Shown here: piece by piece, positions 32,286 through 40,427 of the stretch
How positions within the stretch are numbered: position 1 is the stretch's first letter
Layout: each line of letters starts with the position of its first letter
Source of the DNA: Haloarcula salina
Lineage (GTDB): Archaea; Halobacteriota; Halobacteria; Halobacteriales; Haloarculaceae
Assembly (NCBI RefSeq): GCF_010119195.1
Contig: NZ_WRXL01000002.1
Span: 558,001-622,000 of the forward strand
DNA: 64,000 bases
Direction of reading: 5' to 3'
Translations under genes and position numbers: made by a program
The notes under the pieces: generated by a model
Database searches by the model: none
Seen by the model: only the letters and a program-made list of their open reading frames with translations
Told to the model about the DNA's origin: nothing

Positions 32286-34208
32286 TCAGGACAGCCGGAA
32301 GGTTTCGAGGTTCTTCGGGTTGTGCGTCCGCATGTTGAACTTCTGGTACAGCGCCGAGGAGAGCTGGTTCGTCGAGGACTCGTCGCCGTGGACACAGAGG
32401 ATCTTCTCGGGGCGGGGGTGCATCGTCTCGACGAAGGATTCGAGCCCCTGGCGGTCGGCGTGACCGGAGAAGCCGTCGACCGTCTCCACGTCCATCTTGA
32501 GGCTCACCCGCTCGGCGCGCGGACCGCTGCCGTCGCCGAGCGTGATCTCGTCCTGGCCGCGCTGGATCTGGCGACCGAGGGTCCCTTCGGCCTGGTAGCC
32601 GACGAACACCATCGTGTTGTCCGGGTCGCTGCCCAGCAGGCGGAGCCAGGACATCACCGGGCCGCCGGTGACCATCCCGGAGGTGGTCAGGATGATGGCC
32701 GGCTCGTCGTCGGTGATGTCGCGGCGCATCTCCTCGCCGCCGTCGACCTGCTCGAACTGCTCGGCGAGGAAGGGGTTCTCGTCCTCGTAGAGGATGCGCT
32801 GGCGGAGGTCGTCGCGGAGGTACTCGGGGTAGGCGGTGTGGATAGCCGTCGCTTCGCGGATCATCCCGTCTAAGTACACCGGCATCGTCGGGATGTCGCC
32901 CTTTCGCATGGCTTCTTCGAGGACGAGCATGAGCTCCTGCGAGCGGCCCACGGCGAAGGCGGGGATGAGGATGTGGCCCTCCTTCTCGTGGGCGGTGTTG
33001 ATCACGTCGCGCAGGACGCGCTCGGAGTCGGACTGGTCGGTCTGGTAGTCGTTCTTGCCCCCGTAGGTCGATTCGAGGACGAGCGTCTCCACCCGCGGGA
33101 AGTCGTTGACCGCGCCGTCGAGCAGGCGCGTGTCCTTGTAGTGGATGTCGCCGGAGAACGCGACGTTGTACCGGCCCTCGCCGATGTGGAAGTGACAGAC
33201 CGCGGAGCCGAGGATGTGGCCCGCGTTGTGCATCGTCAGCTTCACGTCGGGGGCGATGTCGGTGACGTTGCCGAACTCCAGCGGGATCGTGTGTTTCAGC
33301 GCGTTACGGACCTGCTGGCTCTCGTAGGGCGGCGTGCGTCCCTCCTTCGAGGCCACGTCGAGGTAGTCCAGTTGGAGCAGGCCCATCAGGTCCCGCGTCG
33401 GGGCGGTGGTGTAGATGGGGCCGTCGTAGCCGTACTTGAACAGGATCGGGATGAGCGCGGAGTGGTCGAGGTGGGCGTGGGTCAGGACCACCGCGTCCAG
33501 CGAGTTCGGGCCCGCGGCGAGCGCTTCGGGGGCCTGGAGGTACGGGACCTCGCCCTCCGCGCCGGGCTTGTCGCCGCAGTCGATGAGGATGCGCGACTCG
33601 GGGGTCGAGAGGATGAACGACGCGCGGCCGACCTCCCGACAGCACCCGAGCGTCGTCAGGCGCACCCAGTCGTCGTCGTTCGTCATCGGGCGGTTGATCT
33701 GCCGGCCGACGCGCTGGAGGATGTCACGGCGGTCGTCGCGCTCTTGCTTGAGGAAGTTTCGAACGTTGGAGACCGTCGAGGACTCCATCGGGGGCGTGCG
33801 GACGACTTCGGGCGTCCAGCCGACCGAGCCCGAAATCTCGTCCAGCGTCGCGCCGTGACGGCCGATGACGCGGCCGGGTTTCTCGGCCTCGATGAACACC
33901 TCGCCGGTCTGGCTGTCGAAATCGAGGTTCTGGACGCCGGCGTCCTCGGGGATGGTCTCGGTGATGCGGACCCGTGCTTCCTCGTGGGGGACCAGCGCCT
34001 CCTGCGTGGGGCGGACGTTGATGCGCTTGCGAAGCGTCTGTGCGAGGTTCCTGACGATGCCGTCGCGGTTGGCGACGGTCCGCGCGTCGGGCGTGTAGAT
34101 TACGAGTTCCGGCCCTTCGAACTCGACGGACTCGATCTCGATGTCGTCTGGCGTCTCCGCTTCGACCTGTGCTTTGATTCTCTCAAGTGTCTCGTCTGCT
34201 GAACTCAT
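32286..34208 (-). CDS. fttA: transcription termination factor FttA (aCPSF1, KH-metallo-beta-lactamase RNase)
   Basis: The 640-residue protein has two N-terminal KH-type segments (RVRITETIPEDAGVQNLDF, GRVIGRHGATLDEIS), a metallo-beta-lactamase domain with THAHLDHSALIP near residue 240 and LGSAVCHFHIG, a beta-CASP domain (LVLESTYG, IPAFAVGRSQE, TTSGMVTGGP), and the closing HADR and CVHGDES motifs. FttA cleaves nascent RNA and ends transcription in archaea. It is transcribed away from the small DUF5786 gene across 230 bases. Confidence 0.95.
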   Translation of the reverse strand: MSSADETLERIKAQVEAETPDDIEIESVEFEGPELVIYTPDARTVANRDGIVRNLAQTLRKRINVRPTQEALVPHEEARVRITETIPEDAGVQNLDFDSQTGEVFIEAEKPGRVIGRHGATLDEISGSVGWTPEVVRTPPMESSTVSNVRNFLKQERDDRRDILQRVGRQINRPMTNDDDWVRLTTLGCCREVGRASFILSTPESRILIDCGDKPGAEGEVPYLQAPEALAAGPNSLDAVVLTHAHLDHSALIPILFKYGYDGPIYTTAPTRDLMGLLQLDYLDVASKEGRTPPYESQQVRNALKHTIPLEFGNVTDIAPDVKLTMHNAGHILGSAVCHFHIGEGRYNVAFSGDIHYKDTRLLDGAVNDFPRVETLVLESTYGGKNDYQTDQSDSERVLRDVINTAHEKEGHILIPAFAVGRSQELMLVLEEAMRKGDIPTMPVYLDGMIREATAIHTAYPEYLRDDLRQRILYEDENPFLAEQFEQVDGGEEMRRDITDDEPAIILTTSGMVTGGPVMSWLRLLGSDPDNTMVFVGYQAEGTLGRQIQRGQDEITLGDGSGPRAERVSLKMDVETVDGFSGHADRQGLESFVETMHPRPEKILCVHGDESSTNQLSSALYQKFNMRTHNPKNLETFRLS

Positions 34209-34438
34209 AGCTTTGAAGATTCCGGTGGAGGCGCGATAGCCGTCGGAAAACCACGGCTCTCGGGTGCCGTTATCTAGGTGGGAGAACGAGGACAGTTAAG
34301 AACCTTTGCTTACAGGGCGCCGCCGTCCGGTTTCACCAGTCGTCGCGGGACACCAGTGCGTCGTCGTGGAATGGTAGCTGGTAGCGTCCGGCCCGCGAGA
34401 TCGTCTGATTTTAGTGTCCCACGCCCCCCGTACGAGAC

Positions 34439-34612
34439 ATGGGTTTTGGTAGCTACGACGAATCCGAGCAGAAGGACAACAACGTAGACGCGGACGACAG
34501 CGACGGCGTCGCCGTCCACGAGAACGACCACGACGGCTCGGTCTCCTTCGAGACGGAGGCGTCGACGAGCGACCTCGTCGACAAACTCGGCGAGATGAAA
34601 GACGACGAATAG
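34439..34612 (+). CDS. small acidic haloarchaeal protein (DUF5786-type)
   Basis: The 57-residue protein begins MGFGSYDESEQ and is almost entirely acidic, with a short C-terminal helix (SDLVDKLGEMKD). Its opening is typical of a conserved haloarchaeal family of unknown function (I believe DUF5786). It is convergent with the glutaredoxin gene, the stops being only 4 bases apart. A TTTTAG element about 29 bases upstream fits a leaderless promoter. Confidence 0.8.
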   Translation: MGFGSYDESEQKDNNVDADDSDGVAVHENDHDGSVSFETEASTSDLVDKLGEMKDDE

Positions 34613-34616
34613 GGAC

Positions 34617-34955
34617 TTAGCCGCCGATTTTCGCTTCGAGTTCACCGCGTTCGTCGAGCTGTTCGAGGATGTCGCTGCCGCCGATGAACTCCCCGTCGAC
34701 GAACGTCTGGGGAATCGTCTCGCGGCCGCTGTGGCGCTCCAGCGCCTCGCGGTAGGCGTCGGTCGCGCGCAGCACGTTCACGGTCTCTACGTCGTCTCGG
34801 TACTGTGTGAGCAGCCCGAGCGCCTTCCGGGAGTAGCCACACTGGGGCATCAGCTCGTCGCCCTTCATGAACAGGACGACCTCGTTGTCCGCGATGGCGC
34901 TGTCGACGTGGTCGGTGACCTCCTCGGGTGAGACCTCTTCGGGTTCGAATGCCAT
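34617..34955 (-). CDS. monothiol glutaredoxin (Grx4-like)
   Basis: The 112-residue protein has the glutaredoxin order: NEVVLFMKGDELMPQCGYSRKALGLL (active site CGYS, a single cysteine in place of CxxC), TIPQTFVDGEFIGGSDIL. Monothiol CGFS-type glutaredoxins carry 2Fe-2S clusters and partner BolA. A BolA gene lies 90 bases upstream on the same strand, strengthening that assignment. Tyr replaces Phe in the usual CGFS. Confidence 0.9.
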   Translation of the reverse strand: MAFEPEEVSPEEVTDHVDSAIADNEVVLFMKGDELMPQCGYSRKALGLLTQYRDDVETVNVLRATDAYREALERHSGRETIPQTFVDGEFIGGSDILEQLDERGELEAKIGG

Positions 34956-35045
34956 ACCTGCCCTAGTGCGACCACGGGTAAAGGCGTACCGACGACTGGG
35001 CAAGGACCGCGAGCGTGGACCCGGTGGTGGCCCTGACGAGTCCGG

Positions 35046-35288
35046 CTACTCCGCCTCGTCGGGCGTCAGCGTCCGGAGTTCGATGGCGTGAATATCGCGG
35101 GTGAGGTGTTCGCCCAGCGCGTCGTGGACGAGCTGGTGCTGGTCGACGAGCGTCTCTCCCTCGAAGGCCGGCGAGACCACCCGGACGGCGTAGTGCTTGT
35201 CGTCGTCGGGGTCTCGCGGCGTGGTGACCGTCGCCGTCGCGTCCGGCAGTTCGTCCTCGATGAGCGCGGCGACCTCTGCTTCGTTCAT
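35046..35288 (-). CDS. BolA family protein
   Basis: The 80-residue protein has the BolA fold pattern: an N-terminal helix (MNEAEVAALIEDELPDATATVT), HYAVRVVSPAFEGETLVDQHQLVHDALGEHL with the cluster-ligand histidine region, and an AIELRTLTPDE end. BolA and monothiol glutaredoxin form a 2Fe-2S chaperone complex. The two genes run in the same direction here. Confidence 0.88.
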   Translation of the reverse strand: MNEAEVAALIEDELPDATATVTTPRDPDDDKHYAVRVVSPAFEGETLVDQHQLVHDALGEHLTRDIHAIELRTLTPDEAE

Positions 35289-35357
35289 GTCCGTTCCGAG
35301 GGCGCGGGCGGCCAAAACAGTTGGCGTCGCGTGGCGCGATACCGCTCCGGCGTCTCG

Positions 35358-35534
35358 TCACCAGGCAGGCGACACTTCGCGGGCGATTCCCGCGCCGAGA
35401 GCGAGCAGTCCGAGGCCCGCGAGCGCGGCCCCGGCGAGCCACAGGGACGAGCGGGACGCCGCCAGCCGCGTCACCCAGAGTCCGGCGACGGTCGCCAGCC
35501 CGCCGGCGACCACGAGTTCGACGAACCGCTCCAT
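35358..35534 (-). CDS. small two-helix membrane protein
   Basis: The 58-residue protein consists of two hydrophobic segments (VELVVAGGLATVAGLWVTRL and SLWLAGAALAGLGLLALGAGI) around a short basic turn. The function is unknown. ATG 35534 gives MERFVELVV; the upstream extension is unlikely to be translated. It precedes the BolA gene in the same direction. Confidence 0.6.
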   Translation of the reverse strand: MERFVELVVAGGLATVAGLWVTRLAASRSSLWLAGAALAGLGLLALGAGIAREVSPAW

Positions 35535-35613
35535 GCGTCGTTCTGGCACGAGCGGCGGTAAAGTCCTGCCGACCGGCGGAACCCGTTTGTGCGTCGCCTC
35601 CCTAGACACGGAT

Positions 35614-36012
35614 ATGAGCGACGGTACACTCGTCTACGACGACGACTGCGGCTTCTGTACCTGGTGCGCCGACTTCGTCCGGACCCGCTCGGACGTCGAC
35701 ATCGTCGGGTTCTCGGAACTCGACGACGACCTGCTGGCGCGACTGCCCGAGGACTACGAGTCCTGCTCGCACTTCGTCACCGGGGACGAGGTGTACTCCT
35801 GTGGCGCGTCCATCGAGGCGGCGCTGGCGCGGACCGGCCCGGGCGAGCTGGCGCGCCCGGTGATCGAGTTCCTCGACCAGTTCGAGGACTACGAACGGCT
35901 CCGCGAGCGCGCCTACCGCCGCGTCGCGGACGACCGGAGTCGGTGGGGGAAGTACCTCTCGAAGACGCCGCCGGCGAGCACGGGCGATTCGAACTGCTAT
36001 AGTAACAATTGA
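35614..36012 (+). CDS. DUF393 thioredoxin-fold protein, C-terminus altered by an inserted element
   Basis: The 132-residue protein starts LVYDDDCGFCTWCADFV, the DUF393 signature with a CxxC redox pair, and continues DIVGFSELDDDLLARL, SCGASIEAALAR and YRRVADDRSRWGKYL. Family members are predicted thiol-disulfide proteins, often next to HTTM or lipase-maturation-type membrane proteins, as here. The last residues (about CYSNN) and the stop codon are supplied by the inverted-repeat element at 35997-36082, so the original C-terminus was replaced. Confidence 0.85.
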   Translation: MSDGTLVYDDDCGFCTWCADFVRTRSDVDIVGFSELDDDLLARLPEDYESCSHFVTGDEVYSCGASIEAALARTGPGELARPVIEFLDQFEDYERLRERAYRRVADDRSRWGKYLSKTPPASTGDSNCYSNN

Positions 36013-36082
36013 AACGATAAACACACCGATCGCACTGCTGTCGTGCGATCGGGTGTGTACTGACTTTCAATGGCTACTATAG
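35997..36082. mobile_element. putative MITE, 86 bases with long terminal inverted repeats
   Basis: The element begins CTATAGTAACAATTGAAA and ends, read on the other strand, CTATAGTAGCCATTGAAA. The two arms (about 40 bases each) match apart from a few substitutions and one or two gaps, and meet at a hairpin GATCGCAC-N7-GTGCGATC (36028-36050). It sits across the 3' end of the DUF393 gene and reaches to 7 bases from the stop of the convergent lipase-maturation gene. It encodes no protein. I infer a non-autonomous transposable element mobilised by a transposase elsewhere; a strong bidirectional terminator is the alternative. Confidence 0.65.
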
Positions 36083-36088
36083 TCGGCG

Positions 36089-37546
36089 TCAGGCCCGGGT
36101 GAGCCGCAGGTCGCCCTCGCCGACCGGACTGACGTAGGTCCCCACCCGCTCGCGGACCCACCATCGGCCGGTCTCGCGGCGTTCCTCCGGAGTCGTGAAC
36201 CGGTAGCGGTAGCGGACCGCGCGGACGTGCGTCGGCGTCCCCTCGGGGAACGGGACCGATTCGAGGAGAGCGCGCGTCGCCTCGTCGCCGTCGAGGAGCT
36301 TTTGCAACAGCGCCAGGAACCACGGGCTCCGGTGGGGCGTCGGGGCCATCGCCGCGAACCACAGCTGCCAGTCCAGCCGATAGTGGTAGGGTGCGACCTG
36401 TCGCGGTCGCCGGCCAGGGTCGGTCGGCTTGCCCTTGAATTCGTAGGTCTCCCACTCCGTATCGGGCGTCACCGCGTCTTCGGCCGTCCCCTGGACGACG
36501 ATCTCGTAGCGGTCGCGGGTGATCGACCCGAACGCGCCGTAGGTGTTGACGAGGTGCAGCGGGTCGAAGGCGGTGTTCATCACCTGGCGCTCCGAGAGGA
36601 TGTTTCGCGCCGGGCCGACGCTCCGCCAGAGGACGACGGCGGCGAGGGCGAGAGCGAGGACCTGGAGGTACAGCGGCGGGCTAGACGCCGTCGGCGCGGT
36701 GACCGGCAGGACGGCGGTGAGCACGCCGTCGCTGAACGTCGCGACCGCCTGGACGATGGTGAGGGCGTTGAGCCACGAGAAGTTCCCCGTGACCATGAGC
36801 CACCCCTGGAAGCCGACGGTCGCCGCGCCAGCGACCGAGGCCCAGGGCTGGGGCGCGAAGTAGAGGAACGGGACCGCGACTTCGACGACGTGGTTCCCGA
36901 GCACTTCGACCCTGTGGAAGCGGTCGGGCAGGTGGTGGGCGTACCAGCTCACGGGGTTGGGGATCGGCTGGGTCTCGTAGTGGGAGTCGAGCGCGGTGCA
37001 GTCCCGCCAGCAGTCGTCCCCGCGGAGTTTGATGAGGCCCGCGCCGAACATGTTGCGAAACAGCACCCACTTCAGGAGCCAGACGACGACCACCGGCGGC
37101 CCCGTCGGCCCGGCTCCGAGAAACGCTGCGAGGAAGCCGGTCTCCAGCAGCATCGACTCCCAGCCGTACCCGTAGAACGTCTGCCCGGCGTTGACGAAGG
37201 AGAGGTACAGCCCCCACAGCGCGAGCCAGAGCGCTATCGACGCCGGGACGGCGTAGGGCGTCGGGAGCCACGAGGGGCCGCCCGCGAGCGCGACCGCCGA
37301 GAGGCCGACGCCGGCCCACGCCGCGACGCCGATGACGCGGTCGCTCGGATAGTAGTAGAACAGGCTGGGCCGCTCTCGAAACGAGTGACGGTCGACGTAC
37401 TGCCGGATCGGAAGCAGGCCGTCCTCGCCCGCGAGCGGCCGGAACTGTTTGGCCGCGACGAGGAAGGCGAGCAGGTAGATCGCCGCGAGTCCCCTGTGAA
37501 ACAGGACCCGTACGAGCCAGTAGGACCCCGCGTCCCACGGGAGCAT
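36089..37546 (-). CDS. lipase maturation factor family membrane protein
   Basis: The 485-residue protein has seven or more membrane segments followed by a soluble C-terminal domain. Features of the LMF1 family are the NAGQTFYGYGWESMLLETGFLA region, FRNMFGAGLIKLRGDDCWRDCTALDSHYETQPIPNP and the later TYGAFGSITRDRYEIVVQGT. In animals LMF1 helps lipases fold in the ER; prokaryotic roles are unknown but may concern folding of exported proteins. The neighbouring DUF393 redox protein would be a plausible partner. Confidence 0.88.
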   Translation of the reverse strand: MLPWDAGSYWLVRVLFHRGLAAIYLLAFLVAAKQFRPLAGEDGLLPIRQYVDRHSFRERPSLFYYYPSDRVIGVAAWAGVGLSAVALAGGPSWLPTPYAVPASIALWLALWGLYLSFVNAGQTFYGYGWESMLLETGFLAAFLGAGPTGPPVVVVWLLKWVLFRNMFGAGLIKLRGDDCWRDCTALDSHYETQPIPNPVSWYAHHLPDRFHRVEVLGNHVVEVAVPFLYFAPQPWASVAGAATVGFQGWLMVTGNFSWLNALTIVQAVATFSDGVLTAVLPVTAPTASSPPLYLQVLALALAAVVLWRSVGPARNILSERQVMNTAFDPLHLVNTYGAFGSITRDRYEIVVQGTAEDAVTPDTEWETYEFKGKPTDPGRRPRQVAPYHYRLDWQLWFAAMAPTPHRSPWFLALLQKLLDGDEATRALLESVPFPEGTPTHVRAVRYRYRFTTPEERRETGRWWVRERVGTYVSPVGEGDLRLTRA

Positions 37547-37617
37547 GGTCGGCTATCGTCCGGCCATCGCCATAGACGTACCGGGCGTGGGCGACGCGGT
37601 CGTCCGGGCCGGCCACG

Positions 37618-38028
37618 TTAGCCCATGAGCTGCTGGTGCGTCGGCTTCATGCACCGGTCCTGGACGACGCGGCGACCGGCCGCTTCCGCGCGCTCCACGG
37701 CCTCGTCGTCGTGGATTCCGAGCTGGAGCCAGATCACGGCGTCGTCGTCGCGTTCCAGCGCCGCGTCGACGATGTCGCTGACCTCCTCGCTCGGCCGGAA
37801 CACGTCGACGATGTCCACCTCGCCCGGCACGTCGGCGAGCGAGTCGTACGTCTCGCGGCCGAATATCTCGTCGGCGAAGGGGTTGACCGGAATCACGTCG
37901 TAGCCCTGCTCGAGGAGGTACTTCGGGATCTCGTGGGCGTCCTTGCCGGGGCTGGCCGAACAGCCGACGACGGCGACGCGGTCCAGTTCCAGTATCGCTT
38001 GGAGTTCCGCCTCGTCAGTTACGGGCAT
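37618..38028 (-). CDS. CoA-binding (YccU-type) protein
   Basis: The 136-residue protein is a stand-alone CoA-binding Rossmann domain: VAVVGCSASPGKDAHEIPKYLLEQGYDVIPVNPF, FRPSEEVSDIVDAALERDDDAVIWLQLGI, VVQDRCMKPTH. The family is widespread and its role is not settled. ATG 38028 is chosen; the nine upstream residues are not conserved-looking. Confidence 0.88.
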   Translation of the reverse strand: MPVTDEAELQAILELDRVAVVGCSASPGKDAHEIPKYLLEQGYDVIPVNPFADEIFGRETYDSLADVPGEVDIVDVFRPSEEVSDIVDAALERDDDAVIWLQLGIHDDEAVERAEAAGRRVVQDRCMKPTHQQLMG

Positions 38029-38075
38029 ACCACCAGATTGGCCGGGCAGCGTCAAAAGCTATTGCCCGGCGGCCG

Positions 38076-38450
38076 TCACCGGATGCCGTCGTCCGCGTCG
38101 GCCGGTTCATCCAGGTGTTCCTGGCCCCACTTCGCCATCTCGTCGATGACCGGTTCGAGCGACGCCCCGCGCTCCGTCAGCGAGTAATTGACTCGAAACG
38201 GCTGTTCGCTGATGACTTCTCGGTCGACCAGCCCCTTCTCTTGGAGGTCTTCGAGACTGTCGGACAGCACCTTCGAGGAGATGCCGTCGACGTTCTCCTT
38301 GAGCTCGTTGAACCCCGAGGGACCGTGCTCCAGCAGTCGGTGGACGATGACGGGGTGCCACTTCTTCCCGATGAGCGACGCCGTGGTGGTTATCGGACAC
38401 CACTCTTCGCCGGCACACCAGACGGAGAGCTTCTCCGGTGAGTCGGTCAT
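38076..38450 (-). CDS. HxlR-family transcriptional regulator
   Basis: The 124-residue protein has the HxlR winged helix: CPITTTASLIGKKWHPVIVHRLLEHGPSGFNELKENVDGISSKVLSDSLEDLQEKGLVDREV, then VNYSLTERGASLEPVIDEMAKWG. HxlR proteins often sense electrophiles or redox state; two cysteines near the N-terminus (C12, C18) could act so. Upstream (38470-38505) an AT-rich element and two GGTTA repeats may be its promoter and operator. Confidence 0.88.
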   Translation of the reverse strand: MTDSPEKLSVWCAGEEWCPITTTASLIGKKWHPVIVHRLLEHGPSGFNELKENVDGISSKVLSDSLEDLQEKGLVDREVISEQPFRVNYSLTERGASLEPVIDEMAKWGQEHLDEPADADDGIR

Positions 38451-39200
38451 TGTTGGTGACCGTTCACTCGCGGCCCGCTAATAGGTTACCCCTGGTTAGG
38501 CCATTACGTCGCGTCAGTCGCCACAGTGCGACCCTCCAATCGACCGTCGTATACGATATTATCGAATTCTTACTATTCTATCTAAATAATCGAATAAACA
38601 TAGGTAGTAGCTGTCTCCCCCGATATTATTCGAACCCCTCTCAACTAACTCTGACTGGCGTCATAGCAGGATCTGAGAGAGTTCGACCGAACGCTGCCGG
38701 CCGTACAGTTCGAGCGACACATCTGTCGGTAGAGTCTATTTGTTGGTCTGATTTCACCGCTCGAAGAAACACGCGGTACGATCGGCACATCAGTATTATC
38801 AGAATTCACTTGATACTAGTATATTTATCATTTCGTCGATCGGGCGGCTCCGAGGCGATCGGTGAACAGGGTCGTGAGTTCGGCTACCTGTCAGCTGTAC
38901 TGTCGGTCACTGGCCCGAACCGCCGGGACCGATGCCATCGGGATGGGCCACTGCCGTCGACCGGTCTAGCAGAGATAAATAACAGCAGTACGTACGTTAC
39001 GACGAATTGCTCGCGGTTCATCACTGATGTGTTTTTCGCGAACGACGGGTCGACCAGGCCGTCGTCACGAACGGGACTCCGATAGTGCTCTCGCTGCCGA
39101 ATGCTAGCGTCGGGTGTTGTTTGACCGACACCGCCACGGGACGTGCAACACGAGGTCAAGCGCGCCGACCAGACGCTCCCGGTCGAGACCGTTCGCTGAC
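38451..39200. other. 750-base AT-rich intergenic region
   Basis: Between the HxlR regulator and the end of the iron-type alcohol dehydrogenase lies DNA with a strongly AT-rich part (38550-38640 and 38795-38835). No frame has halophilic protein composition and I find no RNA gene. It shares the 13 bases AGAGATAAATAAC (38970-38982) with the other AT-rich gap near 15738. It may be decayed foreign DNA. Confidence 0.45.
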
Positions 39201-40421
39201 CTACCAGGCCGCACGGAGCACGCCTTCGAGGTCGTCCGTCGACGGGTCCAGCCCCGGCGGCGCGTTCGCCATGAACGAGTCGGCGAGCACGGCGTCGGCG
39301 ACGGCCGGGAACGCGTCGCGGTCCGGACCGTCAACGTCCCGGAGGCGCGTCGGAAGCGACAGGGCGCTGGCGACTGCTGCCACGCGGTCGACCACTGCGG
39401 CGGCGGGGTCGTCGGCGTCGCCGACCCCGAGCGCGTCGGCGAGCAGGTCCCGCCGGCCGTCGACCCGCTCGAACAGGTACGAGAGCGCGTGCGGAGCGAC
39501 GACCGCGTGGGCCGCGCCCTGCTGGACCGCGTAGGTGCGCGTCAGTCCGTGGCCGAAGGCGTGGATCAGCGACAGCGTCGTCCCGTCGGCCCGCGAGATG
39601 CCGTACTGGACGAGCATGATTCCCTGGGTGAGCGCGCGGTACACCCACGGCTCCTCGGTGCCGTCGCCGTAGGCGAGCAGGCCCTCGGTGAGCAGTTCGA
39701 GGCCGCGCGAGGCCGTGGCGTCGGTGACCGGCGTGGCGTTCGCGGCGTACAGCGTCTCGACGCCCTTGTCGAAGCCGTTCATCGCGGACGCGGCGAGGAC
39801 GGTCCGCGGCGTCGTCGCCACCAGCTCGGGGTCGTAGCAGACGGCGGCCGGCATCAGGCCGGGGTCGCCGACGCCGCCGCTGACCGGTTCGTCGACCGGA
39901 CAGGTGTCGGGGGCCGCGGTGACGCCGGCCACCGACGAGAGGTCGGCCCCGGCGAGCGTCGTCGGGACGGCGACGACAGGCGGCAGCCCCGCGTCGGGAA
40001 CCGGAAGCGTCCCCGTATCGACGAGCGTGCGACCGACGGCGTCGGGGTCGCGGTCGGTCGCGGCGAGGACGCCGGCGATTTTCGCCACGTCGAGGCTGCT
40101 CCCGCCGCCGACGGCGACGAGGCAGTCTGCGTCGGCCGCTCGGAACGCGTCGAGGGCGTCGTATGCGGTGCCGAGGCGCTTTTGCGGCGTCGTCTCCGCG
40201 AAGGTGCCGGCGAGACTGTCGCCGAGACCGTCGCGGACGGGGTCCATCACGGCCGGCGTCTCGCCGACGGTCGACCCGCAGACGACGAGCGCGCGGTCGC
40301 AGCCGTGCGCGGCGAGTTCGTCGCCGAGTGACGCCGTGCTACCGGGGCCGTACCGGAGCGCGGCCGGGTCGTAGTCGAACCGGAACGGCGCGGCGAGGTC
40401 CCCACCGATCGGATTGGCCAT
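39201..40421 (-). CDS. iron-containing alcohol dehydrogenase (maleylacetate reductase-like)
   Basis: The 406-residue protein is a group III alcohol dehydrogenase: RYGPGSTASLGDEL at the start, VGGGSSLDVAKIAG for nucleotide binding, VPTTLAGADLSSVAGVT, and metal-site histidines in LIHAFGHGLTRTY and AAHAVVAPHAL. The TLAGADLS and HA-x-GH patterns resemble maleylacetate reductases more than butanol dehydrogenases. It follows the VOC dioxygenase gene immediately, so a joint role in ring-fission product reduction is plausible. GTG 40427 directly abutting the previous stop is an alternative start. Confidence 0.75.
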   Translation of the reverse strand: MANPIGGDLAAPFRFDYDPAALRYGPGSTASLGDELAAHGCDRALVVCGSTVGETPAVMDPVRDGLGDSLAGTFAETTPQKRLGTAYDALDAFRAADADCLVAVGGGSSLDVAKIAGVLAATDRDPDAVGRTLVDTGTLPVPDAGLPPVVAVPTTLAGADLSSVAGVTAAPDTCPVDEPVSGGVGDPGLMPAAVCYDPELVATTPRTVLAASAMNGFDKGVETLYAANATPVTDATASRGLELLTEGLLAYGDGTEEPWVYRALTQGIMLVQYGISRADGTTLSLIHAFGHGLTRTYAVQQGAAHAVVAPHALSYLFERVDGRRDLLADALGVGDADDPAAAVVDRVAAVASALSLPTRLRDVDGPDRDAFPAVADAVLADSFMANAPPGLDPSTDDLEGVLRAAW

Positions 40422-40427
40422 CGCCAC

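Noticed and set aside
38438-39085. 216-codon plus-strand frame between the HxlR and alcohol dehydrogenase genes
   Set aside because: AT-rich, basic and Ser/Arg-rich translation with no halophilic character; overlaps the HxlR promoter.
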